Shown here: in pieces, positions 1 to 9,071 of the stretch
How the letters are laid out: every line of letters begins with the position of its first letter
Position numbering within the stretch: position 1 is the first letter of the stretch
NCBI GenBank assembly: GCA_910576785.1
Contig: CAJTJG010000002.1
Span: 142,071 to 206,070 of the forward strand
DNA: 64,000 nt
Source of the DNA: an uncultured Duncaniella sp.
GTDB taxonomy: Bacteria > Bacteroidota > Bacteroidia > Bacteroidales > Muribaculaceae
Reading direction: 5' to 3'
Translations under genes and position numbers: made by a program
The notes under the pieces: generated by a model
Database searches by the model: none
Seen by the model: the letters and a program-made list of their open reading frames with translations, nothing else
What the model was told of the DNA's origin: nothing

Positions 1-945
1 GACGAGCACGCTTATGACAAGTTTAAGTTCGGTGCAAAGCGCTATCAGACCGATGCCAACTTCGTGGATGAGGCCGGACGTCTGCCCGAGGCCGGCCGCA
101 AGCAGACCCGCAACGGCGAGTCCACCTTCGGTCCCGCAAACACTCCTGTACTCAACTCCTGGATCCTCTATCAGAACGGTGAGTACATGGGTGACAACTT
201 CGGCAACACCAATGAGAACGCCTATGGCGCTCACGGTGCCAACATGTTCCCCGGCATCAGCAAGCACACCTGTGGATATCTGGAGAAGTTTGCAGGCGAC
301 AACGGCTCGCGCGACATCATCCTTGCCCGCCTTGGCGAGACTTATCTGATCCGCGCCGAGATCAAGCTGCGTCTCAAAGACTACGATGGTGCTAAGGATG
401 ACATCGATGCTCTCCGCAAGCGTGGTGCATGGCATCAGGGCGAGAACCGAAGCTACTATGTAGACGGTTGCTATCAGGCTGCCGCCACTTGCTCGCACGT
501 CACCGGCAAGGCCGCCAATATCGCAGCCAACGACGGATGGAACCTTGGCATGAACACCTACTATCTCTCCAACCCCGGTATGGAGGTAACCTACGCCTCC
601 ACCGAGAACGAGATGGCCAACTGGACATGGGACAAGCTCCCGGCCGAGGACGAGGCTATCCTCGCCAAGATCGGTGTTTCAGGCAAGTTCGACCGTGCCC
701 TCAACTTCATCCTCAACGAGCACACCCGTGAGCTCGTGGGTGAGTTCACCCGCTGGGAGCACCTCTCGCGCACCAAGACTCTCGAGACCCGTGCCGTGAA
801 GCTCAACAAGGATGTCAAGTTCTTCGACGCCAACAAGCACTATGTACGTCCTATTCCCCAGACGTTCCTTGACCAGCTCCAGAACAGCGACGGTACCAAC
901 CTTACCGACGAGCAGAAGGCTGCCTGGCAGAACAAGGGCTATTGA
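1..945 (+). CDS. SusD/RagB-family outer-membrane glycan-binding lipoprotein (C-terminal part)
   Basis: The frame is open from base 1, so the gene begins outside the window; 314 residues are visible. The text reads as the C-terminal half of a SusD/RagB protein: a helix with RLGETYLIRAE in the position of the conserved TPR-like helix, then LNEHTRELVGEFTRW and a closing YVRPIPQTFLDQLQ segment. In the family these proteins sit on the cell surface, bind oligosaccharide or peptide, and form a lid on a SusC TonB-dependent transporter. A susC gene would be expected just upstream, outside the window. A strong terminator follows 100 bases downstream, so this is probably the last gene of its operon. The substrate cannot be told from this part. 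Confidence 0.93.
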   Translation, partial: DEHAYDKFKFGAKRYQTDANFVDEAGRLPEAGRKQTRNGESTFGPANTPVLNSWILYQNGEYMGDNFGNTNENAYGAHGANMFPGISKHTCGYLEKFAGDNGSRDIILARLGETYLIRAEIKLRLKDYDGAKDDIDALRKRGAWHQGENRSYYVDGCYQAAATCSHVTGKAANIAANDGWNLGMNTYYLSNPGMEVTYASTENEMANWTWDKLPAEDEAILAKIGVSGKFDRALNFILNEHTRELVGEFTRWEHLSRTKTLETRAVKLNKDVKFFDANKHYVRPIPQTFLDQLQNSDGTNLTDEQKAAWQNKGY

Positions 946-1044
946 TAGGCCGACAAGACATATTTACCTTACGACCCTTAACTTACCGTATATAGAGAAC
1001 GCCATCAGGCTGTCTTTCATGCAATAAGGTAAATTTGATTGCAG

Positions 1045-1080
1045 GAGGGGCTTCGGTTTGACACCGGAGCCCCTCTTCTT
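1045..1080 (+). terminator. Intrinsic terminator of the susD operon
   Basis: A 13-bp stem (GAGGGGCTTCGGT at 1045-1057 with ACCGGAGCCCCTC at 1063-1075, one G-T wobble) closes a 5-base loop and is followed by TTCTTT. It lies 100 bases after the susD stop codon. Confidence 0.85.
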
Positions 1081-1168
1081 TATCAGGGTCTACGATGACC
1101 GTGCCATCTCCACGCCGCACTCCTGCTGTCATTTCCTGACACCCGGCCCGACGGCGTGCTGCGGCACG

Positions 1169-1237
1169 AGGAAACAAAAGACGCTATGTTTGCCGGTGAA
1201 TACGGACGCCGGCCCAACATAGCGTCTTTTGTTTCCT
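1169..1237. repeat. Long intergenic hairpin 1 (22-bp arms)
   Basis: Arms 1169-1190 and 1216-1237 are perfectly complementary over 22 bp. A second inner stem (GCCGG 1192-1196 with CCGGC 1209-1213) lies in the loop. It sits between converging genes, so it may end transcription from either side. It shares the string ACAAAAGAC and the flank after its right arm with hairpin 2. Confidence 0.85.
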
Positions 1238-1316
1238 AAAACCCTGGATTAAGGTCACTTGGAGAATGAACAATGGTGCGATAATATCGAATTGACGGGA
1301 CGAAAAAAAAAAAGAG

Positions 1317-1393
1317 ACAAAAGACTTACAGAAGAAACAGATATTTAATTATCAGCAAGACAATTAATTCTGTTTCTTCTGTAAGTCTTTTGT
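1317..1393. repeat. Long intergenic hairpin 2 (24-bp arms)
   Basis: Arms 1317-1340 and 1370-1393 are perfectly complementary over 24 bp with an AT-rich 29-base loop. It lies immediately beyond the 3' end of the minus-strand foldase gene and probably terminates it. Its right flank (1411-1441) resembles the flank of hairpin 1 (1239-1269), so hairpin plus flank looks like a tandem duplication. Confidence 0.85.
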
Positions 1394-1427
1394 TCCTTTT
1401 GTTTCCCCCCAAACCCTGGGGTTCAGG

Positions 1428-3368
1428 TCACTTGGAGGATGAGGATAGTTTCTTTATCTCCTTTTTGTTGAGTTTTACGGGGTATTTCTTGCGCAGGGAG
1501 GCCACCCATTCCTCCTCGAGCTGCTGCTGGAGGTCGGTGGTGACGAGACCGCGTACATCTGCAGCCTCCTCGGGGGCGTCAAGAACACGGGTCTGATAGG
1601 GGAACCATGCCACCCATTTGCCCACAGGCTTGGCCTTGGCGCCGCCGAAGGCTATCTCGTCGACAATCTCGTTGTCGCCCTGCTGGGCGAGCACACGCTC
1701 TATCTTTATCTCATTGCCAAACTGGGTGCGGAGTGTTTTGACCAGAGAGTCAGTCTCAACTGCCGTGCGGGCAAGGAGTCCGCGGGCCTCGGAGGCGATG
1801 GAGTCGCTCGTGGCGAAGATCACGTAGCCTTTGAGGCGGGGCTTCTCCCAGGTGTACTTCGAACGATTGGTGCGGAAATAATTCTCGAGAGCCTCGTTAT
1901 CCTTGGCGGCGCGGTCCCAAACGTTGCGGTTGCTCACCTCGAAGAGGAGTATGCCGTCGCGATACTCGTTGATAAGGTTGCGGAACGATACATCCTCCTT
2001 GGCTATCTGCTCGCGGGCATAGGCGGCGGTGGCGTCATCGACCATCGCATCGGCGGCATTGGTGAATGTGGCGAGCGGATCGGGAGTGGCCTGCTTGACA
2101 TTGTCAGGGATCGATGCACACACCTCAGCCACGGTGATGACCTTTCCCTCGGGGAGATTGGCCACCACAAGATCAGAACCGGCGAGGGCATCGAATGCGG
2201 CAGCCGCACCGGAAACATGTGCTACAGCTGAGGCCACAGACTCGAGAGTGGATGCGGAGGTGGTTATGCCGTACTTCTCTTTGAACTGCTCTATGCGTGC
2301 CTTTTCGGGCATCTTGCCGCGGATGTCGCGGGCCATGGACATGATGATGGAGGGTCGCACCTGCTCGATGGAAGGCATGCCCTTATGGCTCAGAGTCTGG
2401 ACAATGTGATATCCGAAAGCCGTGGTGAATGGCTCGGATATCTCGCCGGGCTGAAGCGCGAAAGCTGTCTTCTCGAACTCCGGCACCATCTGTCCGGTGC
2501 CGAACTCGCCCAGATTGCCACCCTTGGCGGCCGATCCGCGGTCCTCGCTCTCGCGGCGGGCTAACTCCTCGAAGTCGGCGCCGTTTTTGAGCAGGGTGTA
2601 GATCGAATCGATGGCAGCCTTCTTGAGCGCGGCCTGCTCGGTGGGTAGACCGCGTGTCACCTTGAGAATGTGGCGGGCGGTGATGGTGCCGGGATTGGGC
2701 TTCTCATCGGTCACCTTTATAATATGGTATCCGTAAGGAGCATCCTCAAACACCTCCGACATCTGTCCGACGGGTGTATCGTAAGCCACCTTCTCAAACA
2801 GATAGGGATAAGTGTTGGCTGTGATGAAGCCCATGTCGCCATGATTCTTGGTGGCAGAGCGGTCGTAGGAGTACTTTGCCGCCATCTCGCCGAAGTCTGC
2901 ACCGGCGAGTATGGCCGTGCGTATGCTGTCGAGACGCATGCGCGAAGCCTCGCGCTCGGCCGGAGTCTTGCCCATGGGAGCCATGATGTGGCTGACACGG
3001 CGCGAAATGCCCATGCGGTCGTATGCCTCGCGCACGAGACGGTTCTCCACCACGGTGTCGCGCATATACGGACGAGAAAGGTCAGCGCAGTATCCGCCAA
3101 ATTCCTTCAGGAATGTAGCAGTGGTGTCTATACCGGCAGCCTCGGCATCGGCCACCTTGAGTTTATAGACCACAAACATGTCCACGTAATCGTCTATGCT
3201 CTGCGGATTGACCTGCTGGAGATTGTTCTTTTCGTAGAGATACTTGAACTCGCTGCGGGTGATGTCCTTGCCGTTGATTTTCATTACCACGGGATCGGTG
3301 TTACCGGCCGCAGAACCCGAAAGAATGGCGGCAGCCATCACCGCCAGCGGGAGTAGATGCTTTTTCAT
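1428..3368 (-). CDS. SurA/PpiC-like periplasmic peptidyl-prolyl isomerase
   Basis: A 646-residue protein, starting at the ATG complementary to 3366-3368 because a signal peptide (KKHLLPLAVMAAAILSGSAA) follows at once. The longer open frame upstream runs over promoter-like DNA. An N-terminal chaperone-like region (residues 25-115) precedes two parvulin domains at about 124-222 and 229-335; each has a VSHIM or ARHIL start and a GYHI end. The remaining 300 residues form a second helical region, ending in a Lys/Ser-rich tail. The family folds or escorts outer-membrane proteins in the periplasm. The gene is divergent from the glucanotransferase gene, and its stop codon abuts hairpin 2. Confidence 0.9.
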   Translation of the reverse strand: MKKHLLPLAVMAAAILSGSAAGNTDPVVMKINGKDITRSEFKYLYEKNNLQQVNPQSIDDYVDMFVVYKLKVADAEAAGIDTTATFLKEFGGYCADLSRPYMRDTVVENRLVREAYDRMGISRRVSHIMAPMGKTPAEREASRMRLDSIRTAILAGADFGEMAAKYSYDRSATKNHGDMGFITANTYPYLFEKVAYDTPVGQMSEVFEDAPYGYHIIKVTDEKPNPGTITARHILKVTRGLPTEQAALKKAAIDSIYTLLKNGADFEELARRESEDRGSAAKGGNLGEFGTGQMVPEFEKTAFALQPGEISEPFTTAFGYHIVQTLSHKGMPSIEQVRPSIIMSMARDIRGKMPEKARIEQFKEKYGITTSASTLESVASAVAHVSGAAAAFDALAGSDLVVANLPEGKVITVAEVCASIPDNVKQATPDPLATFTNAADAMVDDATAAYAREQIAKEDVSFRNLINEYRDGILLFEVSNRNVWDRAAKDNEALENYFRTNRSKYTWEKPRLKGYVIFATSDSIASEARGLLARTAVETDSLVKTLRTQFGNEIKIERVLAQQGDNEIVDEIAFGGAKAKPVGKWVAWFPYQTRVLDAPEEAADVRGLVTTDLQQQLEEEWVASLRKKYPVKLNKKEIKKLSSSSK

Positions 3369-3480
3369 TAGTGATATATGATGCTCTGATTTATCTAAAC
3401 TTATTAACGTCCACGGAGCGTTAATATTGCACAAAACCGAATTTTGGAGATGATGAAACAAAATTCGCACGCGGTTTTTC

Positions 3481-3510
3481 TTGATTTTATGTCGAAAAGC
3501 GCTAACTTTG
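3481..3510 (+). promoter_or_regulatory. Bacteroidetes-type promoter of the GH77 gene
   Basis: TTG at 3481-3483 and TAACTTTG at 3503-3510, 19 bases apart, match the Bacteroides -33/-7 consensus. Transcription would start near 3517, leaving a leader of about 48 bases. Confidence 0.75.
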
Positions 3511-3564
3511 CGATATGAACATTCTGAACAATACATAACATTATATCATACTTCAAGACTATCT

Positions 3565-6252
3565 ATGAAACTTATATTTGAGGTGGATTACCGCACCGAA
3601 TGGGGCGAATCACTTTACATCTGCGGCTCGCCGTCGGCTCTCGGGGCTGACGACAGCAGCCATGCCGTGAGGATGGAACTCACCGGCGGCGAGACATGGA
3701 GAGCCGTAGCCGAAGTGGCCGACACTGTGGACAGACTCACATACCGGTACATAGTGCGCCATGACAACGGATCAGAAAGACATGAATGGGGCAAACCCCA
3801 CATGATAGAGCTGACGCCGGACGGTCCGACCGCAGAGATTGTGGTGAAGGACCGCTGGCAGGATCAGCCGTGGGACAAGCCTTACTACAGCGCCGCCTTC
3901 ACCGACTGCATATGCCGCCGCACCGGACGCGAGCCCAAAGTGACGAGCATGGCCGGGATGCTGACACTCTGCGTGGATGCTCCGATGGTGAAGCCCGACG
4001 AGGTTGTGGCCGTGAGCGGCGAGACTGACTCGATGGGCGCATGGGATCCTGCCAAGGCCCTGCGCATGAGCGATGCCTGCTATCCCACATGGAAAGTGAA
4101 CATCCCCCTGTCCTCCCTCGGTGAAGGATGCGACTATAAGTTTCTGATCGTCAAGAAAAACAGTGGCGACGTAGTGGCCTGGGAGGGATGCGACAACCGC
4201 CATATGTCCATACCACGCCCCACCGGAAGCTGCGATGCAAGGATTGATGCCGGACAGCGTCTGGTCAACCCGCTCACACCTTGGCGCGGAGCCGGAGTGG
4301 CCATACCCGTATTCTCGCTGCGCAGCGACGAGGACTTCGGCGTGGGCGACTTCATGGATCTCAAGAAGATGGTGGACTGGGCCGCACAGACACGCCAGAA
4401 CGTGGTGCAGCTCCTCCCGATCAATGACACCACCATGACCGGCACATGGACCGACTCCTATCCCTATAATGCCAACTCCACATTCGCACTCCATCCCATG
4501 TATCTGCGACTGCAGGCCATGGGACGTCTGCGCGACGAGGAACGCCAGCGCTACTTCGACAATCTTGGCCGCGAGCTCAACCGCCTGCCGCAGCTGGACT
4601 ACGAGCGCGTCAACGCCGCCAAAAACGCTTTCACACGCGAACTCTTCACCCAGGAGCGCGATGCCGAGATGTGCAACCCCGACATGCGCCGGTTCATTGA
4701 CCGCAACCGCCATTGGCTAACACCCTACGCGGCATTCTGTGTGCTCCGCGACCTGCACGGCACCCCCGACATGAGCCAATGGGGCGAATATGCCGTATAT
4801 GACGAGGTGAAGGTGGACCAGTTCATTGCTAACCACGAGGATGCCATCAACTATGTGTATTATCTCCAATATCACCTCGACAAGCAGATGAGGGAGGTGC
4901 ATGAATATGCGGGCGCCCACGGCGTGGCACTGAAGGGCGACATCCCCATAGGCATATCGCGCACCAGCGTGGACGCATGGATATCACCACGACTCTTCAA
5001 TCTCGACTGCCAGGCCGGTGCTCCGCCGGACGACTTCTCAGTGCTTGGGCAGAACTGGGGTTTCCCCACCTACAACTGGGATGAAATGGCCAAGGACGGA
5101 TTCGCATGGTGGAAAGCACGCTTCCGCAAGATGGCCGAATATTTCGACGCCTACCGCATAGACCATGTGCTGGGATTCTTCCGCATATGGCAGATACCGA
5201 TGGACGCCGTCCACGGACTGCTCGGTGTATTCAACCGCGCCCTCCCCTACTCGCCCGATGAGATGAAGTACAGCTATGACTTCTGGCTGGATGTGGACCG
5301 ACAGACACGTCCCTATATACGCGACTGGATGCTCGGCGACTTCTTCGGCGAATATACCGACGAGGTGAGGGAAACATATCTTACGGACGAGGGGTACGGT
5401 ATGTACCGTCTGCGCGACGAATACTCCACACAGCGCAAGGTGGTGGACCACTTCGCCACAATGGAGAAGAACGACAAGAACGAGGCAATATGCAACGCCC
5501 TTCTCGGACTGATCGATGATGTGCTCTTCATTGAGGATCCCTATGAGAAAGGGAAGTATCACCCACGCATCTCCGCGCAGCACACCTATCAGTACCGTGC
5601 GCTCAACGACTATGAGAAGTGGTGCTTCAACCGTCTGTACAATGACTTCTTCTACCGCCGCAACAACGACTTCTGGTATGGCAAGGCCATGTGGAAGATG
5701 CCGCCGCTCATCGAGGCCACCGACATGCTCACATGCGCCGAGGATCTGGGCATGATACCGGCATGCGTGCCCGCGGTGATGAATGCGCTCGAGATACTCG
5801 TGCTGGAGATACAGCGCATGCCTAAGGATCCCACCACGCCGTTCGGCAACACGTGGAACTATCCCTACTACTCCGTATGCACCACCTCCACCCACGACAT
5901 GGACGGAATACGCCGCTGGTGGGAGGCCGACCGCGAAACTACACAGAGATTCTTCAACGAGGTGCTGCGCGAGCCGGGAGAGGCTCCGCAATATGCCGAA
6001 CCGTGGATATGCGAGCGCATCATCAACCTGCATCTCAAGTCGCCCTCCATGCTCTGCATACTACCACTCCAGGACTGGCTGTCGACCGACGGTGTACTCC
6101 GCAGGCAGGATCCGCGCGAGGAGCTTATCAACATCCCCGCCAATCCCCGCCACTACTGGCGCTACCGCATGCACCTGACACTCGAGCAGCTCTGCGACGA
6201 GAAGGACTTCAACACAAGCATACGCGACAGCATCCTCTCCTCCGGACGCTGA
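3565..6252 (+). CDS. malQ: 4-alpha-glucanotransferase (amylomaltase, GH77) with two CBM20-like domains
   Basis: An 895-residue protein. The ATG at 3565 is chosen because the promoter ends at 3510 and the starch-binding fold begins directly (KLIFEVDYRTEWGESLYICG). Two CBM20-like modules lie at about 1-90 and 125-230, and a GH77 catalytic domain fills about 250-895. The expected catalytic residues are visible: the nucleophile Asp533 in YRIDHVLGFF, the acid/base Glu726 in CAEDLGMIP and Asp778 in STHDMDG. The enzyme transfers alpha-1,4-glucan segments between acceptors and has no signal peptide, so it is cytoplasmic and works in maltodextrin or glycogen turnover. The long, DPE2-like architecture is common in Bacteroidetes. 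The neighbouring GH97 gene has its own promoter. Confidence 0.95.
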   Translation: MKLIFEVDYRTEWGESLYICGSPSALGADDSSHAVRMELTGGETWRAVAEVADTVDRLTYRYIVRHDNGSERHEWGKPHMIELTPDGPTAEIVVKDRWQDQPWDKPYYSAAFTDCICRRTGREPKVTSMAGMLTLCVDAPMVKPDEVVAVSGETDSMGAWDPAKALRMSDACYPTWKVNIPLSSLGEGCDYKFLIVKKNSGDVVAWEGCDNRHMSIPRPTGSCDARIDAGQRLVNPLTPWRGAGVAIPVFSLRSDEDFGVGDFMDLKKMVDWAAQTRQNVVQLLPINDTTMTGTWTDSYPYNANSTFALHPMYLRLQAMGRLRDEERQRYFDNLGRELNRLPQLDYERVNAAKNAFTRELFTQERDAEMCNPDMRRFIDRNRHWLTPYAAFCVLRDLHGTPDMSQWGEYAVYDEVKVDQFIANHEDAINYVYYLQYHLDKQMREVHEYAGAHGVALKGDIPIGISRTSVDAWISPRLFNLDCQAGAPPDDFSVLGQNWGFPTYNWDEMAKDGFAWWKARFRKMAEYFDAYRIDHVLGFFRIWQIPMDAVHGLLGVFNRALPYSPDEMKYSYDFWLDVDRQTRPYIRDWMLGDFFGEYTDEVRETYLTDEGYGMYRLRDEYSTQRKVVDHFATMEKNDKNEAICNALLGLIDDVLFIEDPYEKGKYHPRISAQHTYQYRALNDYEKWCFNRLYNDFFYRRNNDFWYGKAMWKMPPLIEATDMLTCAEDLGMIPACVPAVMNALEILVLEIQRMPKDPTTPFGNTWNYPYYSVCTTSTHDMDGIRRWWEADRETTQRFFNEVLREPGEAPQYAEPWICERIINLHLKSPSMLCILPLQDWLSTDGVLRRQDPREELINIPANPRHYWRYRMHLTLEQLCDEKDFNTSIRDSILSSGR

Positions 6253-6275
6253 CCGCACCCTGATTGACCGTATAT

Positions 6276-6402
6276 CAAAGTACAGAAGGATACAAACGGA
6301 CAAAAAGGACAAAAGTGATAAAAAAGTAATTAATTATTACACAGATAATTAATATTTTGTCACTTTTGTCCTTTTTGTCCGTTTGTATCCTTCTATACTT
6401 TG
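6276..6402. repeat. Very long intergenic hairpin 3 (43-bp arms, one mismatch)
   Basis: Arms 6284-6318 and 6360-6394 pair perfectly over 35 bp. After one mismatch the pairing continues with 6276-6282 and 6396-6402. The loop (6319-6359) is AT-rich and itself partly self-complementary. It lies after malQ, so it can act as terminator. Its last bases overlap the -33 element of the next promoter. Confidence 0.9.
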
Positions 6403-6428
6403 ACTCACCGCTTTTTTTACTACATTTG
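6399..6428 (+). promoter_or_regulatory. Promoter of the GH97 gene
   Basis: TTTG at 6399-6402 and TACATTTG at 6421-6428 (18-base spacing) match the Bacteroidetes consensus. The predicted start of transcription near 6435 rules out the upstream in-frame start at 6400 and supports the ATG at 6451. Confidence 0.7.
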
Positions 6429-6450
6429 CAAATGTAACCAAACAATACTT

Positions 6451-8238
6451 ATGATGAAACACATGTTGATACAGATGAAATACCGTCTCCCGGCTTCACT
6501 CCTCATGGCCTCCGGTATGTGGATGCTGACTTGCAGCGGTAATGTGGCTTCGCCGGACGGCACCATAAGAGTGGACGGGACTGAAGAGGGGCTGTCCGTA
6601 AGCATACTCAACGATGGGAAAAGTCAGAATGTAATGACTATAAAGTGTGGCCCTGTGAAAAAGACACTGGAGAAGTCCTCCGAGCATGTGGAATACAACA
6701 TGCCCACAGGCAAGCGCTCACATTGCACCAACTCGTATACAGAAGCTGAATACACGACTCCCGGACAGACAAAGATAACCATGCGCGTATATGACGACGG
6801 CGTGGCATGGCACAGCCCAGTGGACGAGACCGTGGATGTGTCAGCGTCCATCAACCACTGGACGCAGAACTGGACACAGAGCTACGAGGATTTCTATCCT
6901 ATGAACAGGGAACTGACCGAGGGGAGCCACATAGCATTCCCGGCATTGTTTGAATATGACAGCTCCATATTCCTGCTTCTGACCGAATCGGCTGTAGGTG
7001 AGGATGCCGCGGGGGCAAGCATGCACTCAACCCATCTGCCGGGCAATTTCATCATCTCTCCTGCCGGAGAGGGTGAACGAGGATGGACCACGGCAATGAT
7101 AGGTAGCCTCGCTGATGTGGTGGAATCGACCCTTGTCACCGACAATTCCGAACCATCACGCCTCACGGACATATCATGGATAGAGCCAGGCGTGGCCTCG
7201 TGGGTATACTGGGCCTACAATCACGGATCGAAGGATTTCAACATAGTGAAACGATATATCGACATGGCCGTCGACATGAAGCTCCCCTATGTGCTTATAG
7301 ACGCCGAATGGGATGAGATGCAGGGTGAGCATGACATAACGGACGCCCTGCGCTATGCCACGGAACGCGGCATAAAACCGATGATATGGTATAATTCAAG
7401 CGTGGGATGGATAGACGGCGCCCCCGGGCCGAAATTCAGGCTCAACGATGCCAACCTGCGCGAAAAGGAGTTTGCATGGTGCGCGGAGCATGGTGTGGCC
7501 GGAGTCAAGATTGACTTCTTCTCAGGCGACAACAACCGGAATATACGCTACATGCATGATCTGCTCGAATCGGCGGCCCGCCACCGGCTACTCGTCAACT
7601 TCCATGGTGTCACGCTGCCTCGCGGGTGGCAACGTACATATCCCAATCTGATGAGCATGGAGGGTGTATATGGCGCCGAGTGGTACAACAATGCCCCGGT
7701 GCTCACCGGCAAGGCGGCGGCTCACAATGCCACGCTTCCGTTCACCAGAAATGTGGTTGGCCCGATGGACTATACCCCATGCGCGTTTTCCGACTCGCAG
7801 CATCCACACATCACATCCAATGCCCACGAGCTGGCTCTCACCGTGCTGTTCGAGTCAGGCATAACGCATCTCGCCGACCGGCCCGAGAGCTTTCAGGCAC
7901 AGCCTGACGAGGTAAAGGCGTTTCTGTCGGAACTTCCCGCCGCATGGGACAACACTTATCTTATATCCGGCTATCCCGGTGACCATGCCGTGATGGCCCG
8001 CACTAAAGGCAACACTATATATGTGGCCGGCATAAACGGACGCGATGAGGATCACACAGTGTCAATCGATCTGAGCCGCATACCGGATATAGGATCATAC
8101 ACCCACATGAGATTGTTCACCGACACGCCTTCCGAATCCGGCCAAGCATCGGAATGGGACATCTCCGATCCTGAATCTGCACCTGAAAAAATCAGGATGA
8201 ATCCCAGAGGCGGATTCATCCTGAAACTTGACAAATAG
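6451..8238 (+). CDS. Glycoside hydrolase family 97 (retaining, alpha-galactosidase-like)
   Basis: A 595-residue exported enzyme; the start is chosen by the promoter position. The N-terminal hydrophobic stretch ends in MLTCSG, a plausible lipobox. The N-terminal beta-sandwich (to about 240) and the TIM barrel (SWVYWAYNHG, YVLIDAEWDE, GVKIDFFSGD) are typical of GH97. Asp355 in GVKIDFF occupies the nucleophile position of retaining members such as B. thetaiotaomicron BtGal97b, and Glu404 in SMEGVYGAEW the acid/base position. The inverting alpha-glucosidase SusB uses glutamates instead, so alpha-galactosidase or a similar retaining activity is more likely than SusB activity. The metal-site acidic residues were not checked one by one. 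Confidence 0.92.
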   Translation: MMKHMLIQMKYRLPASLLMASGMWMLTCSGNVASPDGTIRVDGTEEGLSVSILNDGKSQNVMTIKCGPVKKTLEKSSEHVEYNMPTGKRSHCTNSYTEAEYTTPGQTKITMRVYDDGVAWHSPVDETVDVSASINHWTQNWTQSYEDFYPMNRELTEGSHIAFPALFEYDSSIFLLLTESAVGEDAAGASMHSTHLPGNFIISPAGEGERGWTTAMIGSLADVVESTLVTDNSEPSRLTDISWIEPGVASWVYWAYNHGSKDFNIVKRYIDMAVDMKLPYVLIDAEWDEMQGEHDITDALRYATERGIKPMIWYNSSVGWIDGAPGPKFRLNDANLREKEFAWCAEHGVAGVKIDFFSGDNNRNIRYMHDLLESAARHRLLVNFHGVTLPRGWQRTYPNLMSMEGVYGAEWYNNAPVLTGKAAAHNATLPFTRNVVGPMDYTPCAFSDSQHPHITSNAHELALTVLFESGITHLADRPESFQAQPDEVKAFLSELPAAWDNTYLISGYPGDHAVMARTKGNTIYVAGINGRDEDHTVSIDLSRIPDIGSYTHMRLFTDTPSESGQASEWDISDPESAPEKIRMNPRGGFILKLDK

Positions 8239-8249
8239 CGATATTGTGA

Positions 8250-9071
8250 TCACAGTTTCATGCCGATACCGAACAGTGCGAAATCGTAGATCACGGGGTC
8301 GGCGGGATTGTAGCGCCGCAACCTTTCGGTAAGCTCCACGGCCGAACGGCGGTCATCTGCCTTGCGGGAGAGGAGTCCGAGTTCGCGCGACACATCGCCC
8401 ACGTGGACATCCAACGGTATGAACAGCCGGTCGGGACCTATGACATCCCAAACGCCCATATCGACGATACCATCATCTCTCACCAGCCAGCGCAAGGCCA
8501 TGTTGACACGCTTCAAAGCCGTGGTGGTCAGATTCTGCGGGAGGCACCGCGAGGCCACCGCCGATGATGCCTCGGGACCATTGGCCTCGCTGAGCATGGC
8601 ATTGAGCCCTTCCACAAGGCTCCAGGAGGGATACTCCGATGAGGCTATGCCGATGGCGCGTGCGAACTCCTGGAGGGAGCCGTGGCGTGAATACACGAGA
8701 TGGAGTCCACGCAGATAATATTTGAGGTGACGATTGAAGAATGTGCGGTGGATGTTGGCGTCATCCGGCAGATCCTCGTATTCTCCAGACATCAGGAAGG
8801 CGTACGGGGCATTGTCCATCAGCGCGAGCATGCGGTCGCAGTCGCGGCATATCATCTTGCGGTTGCCCCACGCAATGGAGGCACACAGGAGCGAGGCGAG
8901 CTCGATGTCGCGCACATCGGCATAGCGGCGAGGAAACTGCACGGGATCTACACCTATAAACTCCGGGGAGTTTATGCGTGCCGCCTCAGTGTCGAGCAAC
9001 TCGCGCAGCTCCTCCTCGCCCATAGCGGGTACCGGGAGCGTATGCTCAGAAGATGGCTGCTGTATCGGCAT
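8250..9071 (-). CDS. TIGR02757/DUF2400 family protein
   Basis: A 273-residue cytoplasmic protein. The core LLCASIAWGNRKMI, the FFNRHL segment and the C-terminal DRLFIPLDVHVGDVSRELGLL and NPADPVIYDFALFGIG blocks match the TIGR02757 (DUF2400) family. That family is related to helix-hairpin-helix DNA glycosylases, but no reaction is established for it. It overlaps the end of the upstream TlpA-like gene by 26 bases, so the two are probably co-transcribed. It converges with GH97, with only 11 bases between stop codons. Confidence 0.88.
   Translation of the reverse strand: MPIQQPSSEHTLPVPAMGEEELRELLDTEAARINSPEFIGVDPVQFPRRYADVRDIELASLLCASIAWGNRKMICRDCDRMLALMDNAPYAFLMSGEYEDLPDDANIHRTFFNRHLKYYLRGLHLVYSRHGSLQEFARAIGIASSEYPSWSLVEGLNAMLSEANGPEASSAVASRCLPQNLTTTALKRVNMALRWLVRDDGIVDMGVWDVIGPDRLFIPLDVHVGDVSRELGLLSRKADDRRSAVELTERLRRYNPADPVIYDFALFGIGMKL

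Noticed and set aside
2670..3356. Open frame of 228 codons on the plus strand
   Set aside because: It lies wholly inside the foldase gene on the other strand, whose parvulin motifs are clear; it is a GC-driven shadow.
5038..6033. Open frame of 331 codons on the minus strand
   Set aside because: Antisense to the GH77 catalytic domain, with no recognisable motif.
8245..8254. CRP-like palindrome TGTGATCACA
   Set aside because: It lies between two stop codons of convergent genes, where an operator is unlikely; probably chance.
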